64,000 nt of DNA from Chryseobacterium sp. c4a (GCF_009900745.1 NZ_WXVU01000003.1:248001-312000), one strand, 5' to 3'. Shown: positions 24,555 through 34,276, counted from the stretch's first letter. Numbers and translations are program-made. Notes: a model not told the origin generated them from the letters alone.

Positions 24555-26750
24555 ATGTCAACCTTAAGATTCAAAGCATTAGAAACTCTTCCATTTAAGG
24601 ATTTCAGAAAAGACAACACTGTCGAAATCCCTGCAAAATTATCAGAACTATTCTGTCAAAATGTTTTCTCAGAAGAAACAATGAGAGAATATTTAACGAA
24701 AGAAGCATTCCAGTCTATTATGGATGCGGTAAAAAAAGGGACTAAAATACAGAGACACATTGCAGATCAGGTTGCTGTAGCAATGAAAGACTGGGCAATG
24801 AGCAAAGGAGTAACACACTACACTCACTGGTTTCAGCCTTTGACAGGGACAACTGCAGAAAAGCACGACTCTTTCTTCACTCCTATCGAAGGGGGTAGAG
24901 CGATCGAAAGATTCAGCGGAAACTTACTGATTCAGCAGGAACCGGATGCATCTTCTTTCCCGAATGGAGGAATCAGAAATACTTTCGAAGCAAGAGGATA
25001 TACTGCTTGGGATCCTACTTCTCCGGCATTTATTATGGGAACTACATTATGTATTCCATCGATCTTCATTTCTTATACCGGAGAAACATTAGATTACAAA
25101 GCACCTTTATTAAGAGCTTTAAATGCTGTGGATGAGGCTGCAACCAACGTAATGCAGTATTTTGATAAAAATGTAACAAAGGTAACTCCTACTTTAGGTT
25201 GGGAGCAAGAATACTTCCTGGTTGATTCAGCGTTATATCAATCACGTCCGGATCTTGTATTAACAGGGAAGACATTATTAGGACATTCTCCGGCAAAAGG
25301 ACAACAATTAGATGACCACTATTTCGGTTCTATCCCAACAAGGGTAATGAACTTTATGAAAGAATTGGAAATCGAGTGTATGAAGCTTGGAATTCCTGCA
25401 ACAACAAGACACAACGAGGTAGCTCCAAACCAATTTGAGCTGGCACCGATGTTTGAAGAGGTAAACGTTGCTGTAGACCACAACTCTTTATTGATGGATA
25501 TCATGGCAAGAGTAGCTCACAAACACCACTTCCATATCTTATTCCACGAAAAACCATTTGCAGGAGTAAACGGAAGCGGAAAGCACAACAACTGGTCTTT
25601 AGCTACTGACACTGGTGAAAACCTATTAAGCCCAGGAAAAAACCCTAAGAAAAACCTACAGTTCTTAACATTCTTCGTGAACACCATTAAGGCTGTTCAT
25701 GAATATGCTGACCTTTTAAGAGCAAGTATTGCTTCTGCAAGCAACGACCACAGACTGGGTGCTAACGAAGCACCACCGGCAATTATCTCTGTATTTATCG
25801 GAAGCCAGTTGTTCAGTGTATTAGAAGAACTTGAAAAAGTAACCAACGGAAAATTATCTCCGGAAGAAAAAACAGAATTAAAATTAAATGTAGTTGGAAA
25901 AATCCCTGAAATTCTATTGGACAACACAGATCGAAACAGAACTTCTCCATTTGCATTTACAGGAAATAAATTTGAAATCAGAGCGGTAGGATCATCTGCA
26001 AACTGTGCAGAATCTATGACTGTAATGAACACCATTGCAGCAAAACAATTGCGTGATTTCAAAAAAGAAGTAGATGCTTTAATCGAAACAGGATTAAAGA
26101 AAGATGAAGCGATCTTCAATGTATTAAGAGAATACATCAAACAATGTAAAAACATTATGTTTGAAGGTGACGGATATTCTGATGACTGGGCGAAAGAAGC
26201 TAAGAAAAGAGGATTAAACAACCTTAAAACCACTCCAGAAGCTCTTAAGCAGGAAATGGATAAAAAATTCCTTGATCTTTATGAAGAAATAGGAATCTTT
26301 AACCACAGAGAAGTTGAAGCTAGAAACGAAATCAAATTAGAGAAGTACTCTACTGTTATTGATATTGAAGCAAGAGTGCTAAGTGATATCGCAAGAAACC
26401 ACATCATTCCTTCTGCTTTAAATTATCAGAACAGATTAATTGAGAACGTTAAAGGTCTTAAGGATATCTTCGGAGATAAAGAATTCAAGCCATTGGCAAA
26501 AGAACAGATGAGCTTAATCACCAGCATTTCTGAAAACGTTTCAAAAATCAAGCTGGGCGTTGAAGATCTTATCAAAGCCAGAGAAGCGGCAAAAAGCATA
26601 TCAGACAGCCAAAAGCAGGCAGAAGCGTACTGCAACAAAGTAAAACCTTTATTTGATGGGATCAGAGAAGCTTCTGACAATCTTGAAATGATGGTAGACG
26701 ATGAGCTTTGGCCAATGACAAAATACAGAGAGATGTTGTTTACAAAATAA
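24555..26750 (+). CDS. glnN: Glutamine synthetase type III
   Basis: 731 residues, the size of the GSIII enzymes first known from Bacteroides. It makes glutamine from glutamate, ammonia and ATP. Family features visible are the N-terminal GSIII domain (ARGYTAWDPTSPAFIMG), the active-site stretch TLGWEQEYFLVD, TRHNEVAPNQFELAP, VNGSGKHNNWSLATD and SSNDHRLGANEAPPA-type loop (written here as SNDHRLGANEAPPA), then NRTSPFAFTGNKFEIRAVGS. The long C-terminal helical extension is typical. The monocistronic layout (own promoter and terminator) and a palindrome upstream suggest nitrogen-responsive control, which is not proven. Confidence 0.95.
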   Translation: MSTLRFKALETLPFKDFRKDNTVEIPAKLSELFCQNVFSEETMREYLTKEAFQSIMDAVKKGTKIQRHIADQVAVAMKDWAMSKGVTHYTHWFQPLTGTTAEKHDSFFTPIEGGRAIERFSGNLLIQQEPDASSFPNGGIRNTFEARGYTAWDPTSPAFIMGTTLCIPSIFISYTGETLDYKAPLLRALNAVDEAATNVMQYFDKNVTKVTPTLGWEQEYFLVDSALYQSRPDLVLTGKTLLGHSPAKGQQLDDHYFGSIPTRVMNFMKELEIECMKLGIPATTRHNEVAPNQFELAPMFEEVNVAVDHNSLLMDIMARVAHKHHFHILFHEKPFAGVNGSGKHNNWSLATDTGENLLSPGKNPKKNLQFLTFFVNTIKAVHEYADLLRASIASASNDHRLGANEAPPAIISVFIGSQLFSVLEELEKVTNGKLSPEEKTELKLNVVGKIPEILLDNTDRNRTSPFAFTGNKFEIRAVGSSANCAESMTVMNTIAAKQLRDFKKEVDALIETGLKKDEAIFNVLREYIKQCKNIMFEGDGYSDDWAKEAKKRGLNNLKTTPEALKQEMDKKFLDLYEEIGIFNHREVEARNEIKLEKYSTVIDIEARVLSDIARNHIIPSALNYQNRLIENVKGLKDIFGDKEFKPLAKEQMSLITSISENVSKIKLGVEDLIKAREAAKSISDSQKQAEAYCNKVKPLFDGIREASDNLEMMVDDELWPMTKYREMLFTK

Positions 26751-26775
26751 CTCTGTAAAGTTCCATATTAGTTTA

Positions 26776-26807
26776 AATTCCTCAGTTTTCCTGAGGAATT
26801 TTTTTTG
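26776..26807 (+). terminator. Terminator of glnN
   Basis: Exact 10-bp arms AATTCCTCAG (26776-26785) and CTGAGGAATT (26791-26800), followed by a run of T. Confidence 0.92.
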
Positions 26808-26838
26808 ACTAATCACAATTTTATAAAACTAATCAACA

Positions 26839-27552
26839 ATGGATAGATTTAAAGAAACAATCAACAATCATATTAATCTCATAAAAGAGTATTCCTCTTT
26901 TTTATTCTTATTAGTATCATTTTTAGGAGGAGCAAAACAATTTATTACTTTGTGTTTTTATTCTCCGTCTCTTGTCCAATATTTTTCACTATCTCAAGTA
27001 CTGATAGATGGTGTTGGCATTACGATAAAGACAATTATTTTCTTCGCATCAGTTTTCATAGGTATTATAACTTATCAAATCTTTCCTAAAATCATTCGTA
27101 GATTTTTCATTACAATAGCATGTATATTTATAATTTTCTTTTTAGCATTAACAATACTTCCCGCCTATACTCCAATGGCCCACTTAATTTTCCAAACAAT
27201 ATTTATTATCTCAATTGGTTTTTTATTTGGCATAACTGATCACTTAGTCGAAATAAGTAAAAGAAAGTCTATAATTATTACCTGCATATATGGACTATTC
27301 ACTATAATATCGGATCATCAACAACCTGATGATTTAATAAATATCAATAATCACAATATCGTTGTAAATAAAAAATTTCCTAATGCCACTCTTCTGTATT
27401 CCAATGATACATACTTATTCTACGGAGTTCCTAAAGATCCCAATAAAAAAATCATGAATATTGGTTTCTTACTCCCCCAAAAACCAGAAAACTTTGTAGT
27501 ATGTAATTTTTATGTTGAAAAAAAGGATGTATTATTTGAAGAAAACAAATAA
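26839..27552 (+). CDS. Multi-pass membrane protein, unknown function
   Basis: 237 residues with four likely transmembrane segments in the first 135 residues (FLFLLVSFLGGAKQFITL; TIIFFASVFIGIITYQIF; FFITIACIFIIFFLALTIL; LIFQTIFIISIGFLFGI). A soluble C-terminal part of about 100 residues follows (ATLLYSNDTYLFYGVPKD). No family is recognised. It is AT-richer than its neighbours and flanked by terminators on both sides, as expected for an accessory single gene. Confidence 0.65.
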   Translation: MDRFKETINNHINLIKEYSSFLFLLVSFLGGAKQFITLCFYSPSLVQYFSLSQVLIDGVGITIKTIIFFASVFIGIITYQIFPKIIRRFFITIACIFIIFFLALTILPAYTPMAHLIFQTIFIISIGFLFGITDHLVEISKRKSIIITCIYGLFTIISDHQQPDDLININNHNIVVNKKFPNATLLYSNDTYLFYGVPKDPNKKIMNIGFLLPQKPENFVVCNFYVEKKDVLFEENK

Positions 27553-27827
27553 ACAATTTACGGAATTATTAAACGCGATATAATCAATCCTCTTTGTTAA
27601 AAACATCAACAGCTCTTAATAAAAAAGGTTAGTCATTTTAAATTTTATCCGTTAAGAGACTTAATATTGACAACAGCAAACCCAAAAAGCCTGGAAAGCC
27701 TATCAATTCTAGGTTTTCAGAGATTTTATTTTGTTTTTTTAACAGCACTGAAAATTAGAGTTTTAAATTCCAAAACGTGATTTATAGAAGAATATCGATA
27801 GATTTTGTTAAAGAATCTTAATAAAAA

Positions 27828-27870
27828 AAACCGCAGGCTTGCCAAAAATAGGCAGTTGCGGTTTATTTTT
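27828..27870. terminator. Rho-independent terminator, possibly bidirectional
   Basis: Arms AAACCGCA and TGCGGTTT with an inner TGCC/GGCA pairing, A-run before and TATTTTT after. It is 275 bp past the membrane-protein gene. Confidence 0.75.
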
Positions 27871-27956
27871 CTTTAACATATGTAAATAATATGTTAAATA
27901 GTGTTAAAATGAGATCCTGACAATTATCATATCAGGGGTCTTTTGCTCGGAATCTC

Positions 27957-27964
27957 TACTTTTG
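27957..27964 (+). promoter_or_regulatory. -7 box (TACTTTTG) of the NlpC/P60 gene
   Basis: TAnnTTTG match 51 bp before the start codon, giving a leader of about 45 nt. Confidence 0.5.
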
Positions 27965-28015
27965 TAATGCTTTTGAAAATAAATATTCCATTTTAACACG
28001 GTTAATCAAATATAT

Positions 28016-28726
28016 ATGAAGAAAAGAGTTTTGTTTTATTTAGTTGCTTTAGTTACTACAGTATCATTGCAATCGTGTGCTACCAATTATGTAGTTTCAA
28101 AACCAGCAACTTACAGTAAAGAATACAAAACAGATGCCAAACTAGCTTCTATTGACAACAAAAAAATGGAGCAGGATAAGCAGAAATTGATCGACTCTTT
28201 CCTTGCTGAAAAGGCTGCATCTATAGCAAACGCTAAAAAAGCTGTTAAGAATTCTGAGATTGCAAAGGCAATCAAACATAATAAAACCATTGATGGTATC
28301 TTAGAAGAAGCTGAAACATACCTTGGAACTCCTTACAGATATGGAGGAACTACAAGAAGAGGTATTGATTGTTCAGCTTTCGTTCTTTCTGTATTTGGGG
28401 CTGCAGCAGGTCTTACTTTACCAAGAGTAGCGGCTTCTCAGGCTCAGGAAGGGGAAAGAATTGAAAAAGGAGACTTACAGAAAGGAGACTTAATCTTCTT
28501 TTCTCATGGAAGAAGAATTTCTCACGTAGGTATTGTAGAAAGTGTTACTGAAGAAGGGGAAATCAAATTTATCCACGCAGCAACATCTAAAGGAGTAATG
28601 GTTTCTTCACTGAATGATTCTTATTGGGGGCCTAAATTCAGATTCGCAAAAAGAGTAATCAACGAAGAAGGGGAAGCTTATAATAATCTAGCTTCTACTA
28701 CTCAAGCTACACCAGCAAATTTTTAA
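28016..28726 (+). CDS. NlpC/P60 (C40) lipoprotein peptidase
   Basis: 236 residues. A lipoprotein signal peptide with lipobox LQSC (Cys near 21) is followed by a basic/helical linker, then an NlpC/P60 domain (about 95-215). The catalytic Cys is in IDCSAFVLS, the first His in SHVGIVESV, and the third polar residue in FIHAATSKG. The family hydrolyses gamma-D-Glu-diamino acid bonds in peptidoglycan. It is likely anchored in the outer membrane and used in wall turnover. Confidence 0.9.
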   Translation: MKKRVLFYLVALVTTVSLQSCATNYVVSKPATYSKEYKTDAKLASIDNKKMEQDKQKLIDSFLAEKAASIANAKKAVKNSEIAKAIKHNKTIDGILEEAETYLGTPYRYGGTTRRGIDCSAFVLSVFGAAAGLTLPRVAASQAQEGERIEKGDLQKGDLIFFSHGRRISHVGIVESVTEEGEIKFIHAATSKGVMVSSLNDSYWGPKFRFAKRVINEEGEAYNNLASTTQATPANF

Positions 28727-28753
28727 TTTTATAAATAATTGATTTAAATAATG

Positions 28754-28783
28754 AAGCCATCAGAATTCCTGATGGCTTTTTTA
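28754..28783 (+). terminator. Terminator of the NlpC/P60 gene
   Basis: Exact 10-bp arms AAGCCATCAG (28754-28763) and CTGATGGCTT (28769-28778), then TTTTT. Confidence 0.92.
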
Positions 28784-28805
28784 TGTGTCATACTTTCTAT
28801 TAAGT

Positions 28806-28870
28806 GTCGGCTAAAGCCAATGGAATATTTTTTATATAAAAAGCGGGCTAAAGCCCGCTTCTATTGAATT
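28806..28870. repeat. Palindromic repeat with GGCTAAAGCC cores (REP/MITE-like)
   Basis: GGCTAAAGCC at 28809-28818 and a larger perfect hairpin AAGCGGGCT-AA-AGCCCGCTT at 28841-28860, flanked by CAATGGAA and CTATTGAA. This combination looks like the dispersed palindromic repeats seen between genes in Chryseobacterium-type genomes. Only one full copy is in the window, so dispersion is from general knowledge. Confidence 0.5.
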
Positions 28871-28947
28871 TGATGAGTAACGTTTAAATACCTTCTGGCT
28901 AAAAAAGGTTCTCAGAAATATCAGCAGCATATATATGCCTTCAGAAC

Positions 28948-29529
28948 CTAGCTATTCCTGTCTATTTCTATATCCAGTTTATACAAGAGTCCATATACTT
29001 CTGAAAGCGAAAATTTGGCCTTTTTAAGCCTATTTAAAGCAGGATCTATTGAATAGTTAACAGAAGTCCTCAAATCTGCCTTTTCAAGATTCGTATTATC
29101 GAATATGGCTCCTGACAAATCACAATGACTCAATAGTGCATTAGACAGGTCGCATTCAGCAAAATCAACTTCTATAAGCTTAGAATTTTTGAAAACAGTT
29201 TTCTTTATAGAGGTTTGATAAAAGACAGAATTATGAAGAGAGCATCCCTCAAATGTAAAAGACAAACCAAAACCGTTACAATCATTAAATTGCAGGCCAA
29301 GCATTTTACATTCTTTAAAAAAGACATCACGGAATGCTGTTGAGATTAGTTTTGCCATACTTAGATTACACTCCATAAATTCACAGTCTGTAAAACTAAA
29401 ACCGGATAAATCCGCGTATTCAAAACTGCAGTTCTTAAAAGTACAATTCTCATACTCCCCTTTATCCAAAGGAAATTGAACAAAATCTGTATTTTCAAAA
29501 TTCTGATCTAAAATATAAACATCTTTCAT
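28948..29529 (-). CDS. Pentapeptide-repeat protein, Qnr/McbG-like
   Basis: 193 residues, mostly tandem A(D/N)LXX-type pentapeptides (for example ENCTFKNCSFEYADLSGFSF), which form a right-handed quadrilateral beta-helix mimicking DNA. The C-terminal SVNYSIDPALNRLKKAKFSL and a final LDIEID match the dimerisation end of Qnr/McbG proteins, which protect gyrase from quinolones or microcin. Length is slightly below QnrB (about 214). Gyrase protection is an inference; many chromosomal homologues have no known resistance role. Confidence 0.75.
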   Translation of the reverse strand: MKDVYILDQNFENTDFVQFPLDKGEYENCTFKNCSFEYADLSGFSFTDCEFMECNLSMAKLISTAFRDVFFKECKMLGLQFNDCNGFGLSFTFEGCSLHNSVFYQTSIKKTVFKNSKLIEVDFAECDLSNALLSHCDLSGAIFDNTNLEKADLRTSVNYSIDPALNRLKKAKFSLSEVYGLLYKLDIEIDRNS

Positions 29530-29626
29530 ACTATGTAATCATTTACAGCAATAGCCATCTGTTCCACAAATTTGGCAGACTTAAAGACAAGCTAAATATC
29601 CTTTGTTTTTTGACAAAGAAAAATAA

Positions 29627-30856
29627 CTATACTAAACTATTTTTATCTGAATAATTAAGTTTAAAGAAAATAAAAGTCATCATAGAGAAAGCCAACAAAG
29701 AACTTCCCCCATAACTGAAATAAGGAAGCGGAATACCTACAGTTGGGAAAAGCCCCATAACCATCCCTAAATTGATCGAAAAGTGCATCAATAGAATCGA
29801 AGCAAAGCAATACCCAAATACGCGGTTAAAAGTAGATTTCTGCTTTTCTGCCAAATAATAGATTCGCCCTATATACACCATATAACATAAAATAAGAGTA
29901 GCACTTCCTATAAAGCCCCATTCTTCTCCTACCGTACAAAAAATATAATCGGTTTCCTGCTCCGGAACGAATTTTCCTTGAGTAACGGATCCTTCACGGT
30001 ATCCTTTTCCTAAAAGACCTCCGGATCCGATCGCCGTTTTAGAATATAATAAGTTGTATCCTGACGTATCTCTAAATGCCTTTTCACCTTTATAAAGAAC
30101 CTCAATTCTTTCTCTTTGGTGTTTAGGCAGTTTTTCTAAAATATAAGGAGAACCAAATGCCAGCCCACACAATAATAAGATAGATCCCGCAATTCCGGAA
30201 ATAGAAATTACATCCCAGGACATTCTATGATAATTCATTGCAATCATAACTCCGGCAATGAGTAAAATAGCCGCAGCAACATATATCGGTGGGATTGCAA
30301 GTGCTATCAAAAAAACTCCTGCAAAAATAAAACCTACTCCAAATAACCAACCACTTAATCCTTCCCTGTATAAAGCTATAAAAAAGGCAATGAATACAAG
30401 CATAGATCCTACATCGGGGATAGCCAATACGACAGCAGCCGGAATACCTATAATTCCTAAAGCAGTAAATAAAGACTTTCTGTTCTTCAAATTAAAATCA
30501 GGCCCAGAAACATAATTAGCCAACATTAGCGCTGTTCCAATTTTAGCAAATTCTACAGGCTGCATGGTAAAGCTTCCAAACTTGTACCAGTTCTTTTGTC
30601 CTAAGATTTCCTTTCCAAATGGGAAAAGACCTATCAACAAAAGTACCCCGCCTATATAGATAATACCTGCCATATTTTCGAAGAACTTACTTCTTCCCAC
30701 AAATATGATAAGCCCAACAAATACAGAAATACAGAAAAACATCAATTGTTTTTCCCCAAGCTTCTGGTCAACACTGTAAATATTAGCAATAGCAAAAATG
30801 CAAAGCATGAAATACAGTCCTAGACCCAATTTATCTATTCCTTCTGTCCATTTCAT
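29627..30856 (-). CDS. rodA: Rod-shape peptidoglycan glycosyltransferase RodA
   Basis: 409 residues, a SEDS-family polytopic protein (about ten transmembrane segments). It polymerises lipid II with PBP2 in the elongasome. Signature parts are MQPVEFAKIGTALMLANY and the C-terminal NLGMVMGLFPTVGIPLPYFSYGGSS, matching SEDS active regions, with TDYIFCTVGEEWGF in the large loop. It is the last gene of the shape operon and overlaps mrdA by 4 bp. Confidence 0.95.
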   Translation of the reverse strand: MKWTEGIDKLGLGLYFMLCIFAIANIYSVDQKLGEKQLMFFCISVFVGLIIFVGRSKFFENMAGIIYIGGVLLLIGLFPFGKEILGQKNWYKFGSFTMQPVEFAKIGTALMLANYVSGPDFNLKNRKSLFTALGIIGIPAAVVLAIPDVGSMLVFIAFFIALYREGLSGWLFGVGFIFAGVFLIALAIPPIYVAAAILLIAGVMIAMNYHRMSWDVISISGIAGSILLLCGLAFGSPYILEKLPKHQRERIEVLYKGEKAFRDTSGYNLLYSKTAIGSGGLLGKGYREGSVTQGKFVPEQETDYIFCTVGEEWGFIGSATLILCYMVYIGRIYYLAEKQKSTFNRVFGYCFASILLMHFSINLGMVMGLFPTVGIPLPYFSYGGSSLLAFSMMTFIFFKLNYSDKNSLV

Positions 30857-32898
30857 TGCTTAACAGTTTTTTTAGCAGTGTTAGTATTCTTCTTATCTTC
30901 TTCTATCTTTTTTTGAAGCTTGGCTTTTTGTTGTTTAACAAGTTCCAAGCTATCCTTTATTCTTTTTTGTTTAATGGAGTCAGGCTTAGGATCCTTGTAA
31001 AGTCCTTTACGCTTCAGATCTGCAATCCATTGTCTTTTGTATTCCGGCATGAAACTCGAAGTGATCATCTTTTTATACAGATTCTCTCTTTTCAAATCTC
31101 CGGTAATATATTTTTCAGCAATCACAGTACAGGCTGGCCCTGCCCACGTAGCTCCAAATCCTGCATGTTCCATTACAGCTACCACAACAATTTTGGGTTT
31201 ATCTGCAGGGGCTATCAATACAAAGATAGAGTTATCTTTCCCTTGCGGAACCTGTGCAGTACCAGTTTTGGCTAATTGTGTAAAGTCATTGGATTTCAGT
31301 CCTCTTGCTGTTCCTCTCAAAACCACGGCTTCCATCCCTTTTAAAACAGGTTCAAAATGCTTTGGATCTACTAAAGTTTGATGTTTCACCTTAAATCTTG
31401 GATCCGGATTTGGTTTTCCATCAATTGCTTTTACAATATGAGGTGTATAATACCATCCTTTGTTTGCAATAGCAGCAACATAATTCGCTAGCTGAATAGG
31501 AGTTACTAAAACATCTCCCTGCCCCATCCCATTATAGATCGCTCCGGTTGACATCTCGTCCCAATTTTTAAAATCAGTTCGCTGAGAGCCACTAGCTTTC
31601 ATAATAGCTTTAAATCTTTTTTCGTAAAAATCTCCGGAAGGAATTCTACCTTTTGCACCTACCGCAAAGTCGTTATTTAGAAACTCTCCAACACCAAAGC
31701 TGCTCATAATTTTTTTCCATTCATCAACACCTTTTGAAGGGTTACCCGGATACTTTTTAATGATCGCAATAAAAGCATAGGTAAAGAAGCAGTTACTGGA
31801 AACCTGAATAGAAGGAATAAGCGGATCTGCTCCACCATGCCCTTTAATTCTCTTTCCTTTATAGAAAAATCCTCCTCCACAAGGGAAAATAGTCTTCTCA
31901 TCCATTACTCCCATCTGCATAGCAGCCAGAGCTGTCAACAATTTGAAAGTTGAACCCGGAGGATATCCTGCTTGTAAAGAACGATCGAAAGTAGGTTTAT
32001 TTTCATACAGCGTATCTTTTGATAACGCATATAAGTTTTTAGATTTATAAGGCCCCGTAAAAAGATTCGGGTCAATATCTGGCCCTGTTGCAGCAACTAA
32101 AACTTCACCGTTATTCGGGTCTATCGCTACAACTGCTCCGTGTTTGTTAACAAGCATTTCTTCAGCGGTTCTCTGAAGGTCGTAATCAATAGTTAAAGTA
32201 ATATCTTTACCGGTAACTACATCTTTATCCAAAGTTCCATTTTTATAAGATCCGATATTTCGAAGCCTGATATCTTTTTGGATATATTTCATTCCTTTTA
32301 CCCCACGAAGTTCTTTTTCATAAGATTTCTCAACTCCTGTTTTCCCAATAAAATCTCCTGGTAAATAGTAGATAGAATCTTTTTTAATCTCTCTTTCGTT
32401 TACTTCACTGGTATACCCTAACAAGTTTCCGGAGGTAGAAACTTCATATTGACGCTGAGGTCTCTGTACAATATTAAAGGCTGGATATTTAAAAATAATC
32501 TCCTGTACTCTTGCAATATCTTCCCTGCTGAGATCCTTTAAGAAAGTCATAGGAGTCAGCTTAGAATAGTACTTTTCCTTTTTAATAACGTTGATCTTAT
32601 TGATGAAATCTGCTTTGGAAATTTTCATCAGACTACAAAAGCCTAATGTATCAAAATCAGGTTTCATTAACCCTTGTGTAAAGGAAATTTCATAAGCAGG
32701 CTGGTTTCCTACCATGATCTTACCGTTTCGGTCAAAAATAACTCCACGCTGTGGAATTACATATTCAATTTTAATGGAAGTATTGGCGGCGTTCAGTGCA
32801 TAACGATCTGTAAACAACTGCAAATAAGCAAGCCTCGCCACAAAAATAAGGGCGATTACAACAAGGATGGAAAAGATTTTTAAATAACGTGTGTTCAA
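30853..32898 (-). CDS. mrdA: Penicillin-binding protein 2
   Basis: 681 residues: an N-terminal membrane anchor (IFSILVVIALIFVARLAYL), a PBP dimer domain, and a class B transpeptidase. The active Ser is in GSTFKLL (near residue 316), the SxN motif in SSNCFF, and the KTG motif in AKTGTAQ. It cross-links peptidoglycan during elongation with RodA. The C-terminal tail after about 620 is Lys-rich and low complexity. It overlaps mreD and rodA by 4 bp each, so translation is coupled. Confidence 0.95.
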   Translation of the reverse strand: MNTRYLKIFSILVVIALIFVARLAYLQLFTDRYALNAANTSIKIEYVIPQRGVIFDRNGKIMVGNQPAYEISFTQGLMKPDFDTLGFCSLMKISKADFINKINVIKKEKYYSKLTPMTFLKDLSREDIARVQEIIFKYPAFNIVQRPQRQYEVSTSGNLLGYTSEVNEREIKKDSIYYLPGDFIGKTGVEKSYEKELRGVKGMKYIQKDIRLRNIGSYKNGTLDKDVVTGKDITLTIDYDLQRTAEEMLVNKHGAVVAIDPNNGEVLVAATGPDIDPNLFTGPYKSKNLYALSKDTLYENKPTFDRSLQAGYPPGSTFKLLTALAAMQMGVMDEKTIFPCGGGFFYKGKRIKGHGGADPLIPSIQVSSNCFFTYAFIAIIKKYPGNPSKGVDEWKKIMSSFGVGEFLNNDFAVGAKGRIPSGDFYEKRFKAIMKASGSQRTDFKNWDEMSTGAIYNGMGQGDVLVTPIQLANYVAAIANKGWYYTPHIVKAIDGKPNPDPRFKVKHQTLVDPKHFEPVLKGMEAVVLRGTARGLKSNDFTQLAKTGTAQVPQGKDNSIFVLIAPADKPKIVVVAVMEHAGFGATWAGPACTVIAEKYITGDLKRENLYKKMITSSFMPEYKRQWIADLKRKGLYKDPKPDSIKQKRIKDSLELVKQQKAKLQKKIEEDKKNTNTAKKTVKQ

Positions 32899-33401
32899 AC
32901 TTTTTGTTTGATTTTAAATATTAATGCGTAAATAACGATAAAGATAAATGAAATTACACTCGTCACCAACACATTAAATAATATTTCAAAAAATCTGCTA
33001 AACTTAAAGAACTCAATATATTGTACTAAAAGCTGATGCAGGAATATACTTGAAAATAAAAACAGCAAAAACTGCGCCCATTGCAGGGACTGAAAAGAGA
33101 AAAAGTCTGTAGATGTATCTGTAGACGTTCTGAATATCAACGTTCTGAAATAAGCAATCAGCGTTGTAGCAAAGGCATTGATCCCCCATGAATAAAGAAA
33201 ACCATCAATAGCCAATCCTATTAAAAAACTTAAACCAAGGAATTGAAATTTGTTTCTGAAAAAAGGATAGAACATCACAAATACAGGATATAGTACCGGA
33301 GTATACTTTCCGAAAATAGTAATCCTGTTCAATACAAAGATTTGTAATGCAACAAGAAATATCATAATCAATATATCGGTAAATAAAGTCCTGCTAATCA
33401 T
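32895..33401 (-). CDS. mreD: Rod shape-determining protein MreD
   Basis: 168 residues, hydrophobic throughout, with about five transmembrane segments (ILIMIFLVALQIFVLNRI; VLYPVFVMFYPF; LSFLIGLAIDGFLYSWGI). Sequence is weakly conserved in this family, so the call rests on size, topology and position between mreC (8-bp overlap) and mrdA (4-bp overlap). Confidence 0.88.
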   Translation of the reverse strand: MISRTLFTDILIMIFLVALQIFVLNRITIFGKYTPVLYPVFVMFYPFFRNKFQFLGLSFLIGLAIDGFLYSWGINAFATTLIAYFRTLIFRTSTDTSTDFFSFQSLQWAQFLLFLFSSIFLHQLLVQYIEFFKFSRFFEILFNVLVTSVISFIFIVIYALIFKIKQKV

Positions 33402-34248
33402 TTTCCTTTTTTATTACAGCTTGCATCGTATCCTGAATCTTCTGCACTTCTGCCTTTTTCAGATTCTTCACGACATACACTTTATTCAATGCACCCATTT
33501 TTTCACTCAGTTCTACTGATATATCCCAGAATCCGGTTTTATTATCTACTGAATATCCGGCAATCGTTCCTATCGTTACACCTTTTGGGAAAATAGCAGA
33601 TTTCCCGTCTGTAACAACGGTATCTCCAATTTTTAAAGCAACATATTTTGGAATATCCGCAAGGTGCATCACCCTGGAGTTATCACCATTCCATGTTAAT
33701 GTTCCAAAATATCCTGAGTTTTTCAACGCAGCATTAATTCTGATCCTATTGACACTCAATACCGATTGAACCAATGCGTAGCTGTCTGTAGAATTGATTA
33801 CAATCCCCGCAATACCTCTAGGTGCCATTACCCCCATCTGAGGGAAGACTCCGTCTCTACGGCCACGGTTGATTGTAAAGTAGTTATTTCTTCTATTGAT
33901 ACTATTGAAAACAATTTCACCATCAACAAAAGTATAGATTTGACCCCCTCCGATGGTATCATGTACTCTTTTGAAAACAGGATTCTTCGATCCGTCTTTT
34001 CCATACAGTTCTGTCATCAGAGCTTTATTCTGAACCACAAGATCTTCATTGATCTGTTTTAGCTTCAGATAAGAAACCCCCTCATCGATATACCCGGAAA
34101 TCCATGAATTCAACGCAGCCGTTTGGCCCGCAATCCAGGATCTCTGCATGGCATTTCTAGAGAATATCAGAACCAGAGCAATAATTTGCAGGAATATAAA
34201 GAAGACAAAAAGTGTGTTCTTCGAAAATAATCTCAGCAAAAATCCCAT
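33394..34248 (-). CDS. mreC: Rod shape-determining protein MreC
   Basis: 284 residues: a membrane anchor (TLFVFFIFLQIIALVLIF), a short coiled coil, then the periplasmic beta-domain (FTINRGRRDGVFPQMGVMAPRG and GDTVVTDGKSAIFPKGVTIG). It links MreB filaments to PBP2/RodA. It lies 28 bp after mreB. Confidence 0.94.
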   Translation of the reverse strand: MGFLLRLFSKNTLFVFFIFLQIIALVLIFSRNAMQRSWIAGQTAALNSWISGYIDEGVSYLKLKQINEDLVVQNKALMTELYGKDGSKNPVFKRVHDTIGGGQIYTFVDGEIVFNSINRRNNYFTINRGRRDGVFPQMGVMAPRGIAGIVINSTDSYALVQSVLSVNRIRINAALKNSGYFGTLTWNGDNSRVMHLADIPKYVALKIGDTVVTDGKSAIFPKGVTIGTIAGYSVDNKTGFWDISVELSEKMGALNKVYVVKNLKKAEVQKIQDTMQAVIKKEND

Positions 34249-34276
34249 TCAGATATATAGTCGTAAAAAGTTAAAA

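Larger units (their letters stand above)
27553..28015. other. 463-bp intergenic region before the NlpC/P60 gene
   Basis: Contains a terminator-like hairpin (27828-27864) and the -7 box of the next gene (27957-27964). The first ~270 bp, AT-rich, show no open frame of note and no structure I can name. A small RNA ending at the hairpin is possible but unsupported. Confidence 0.5.
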
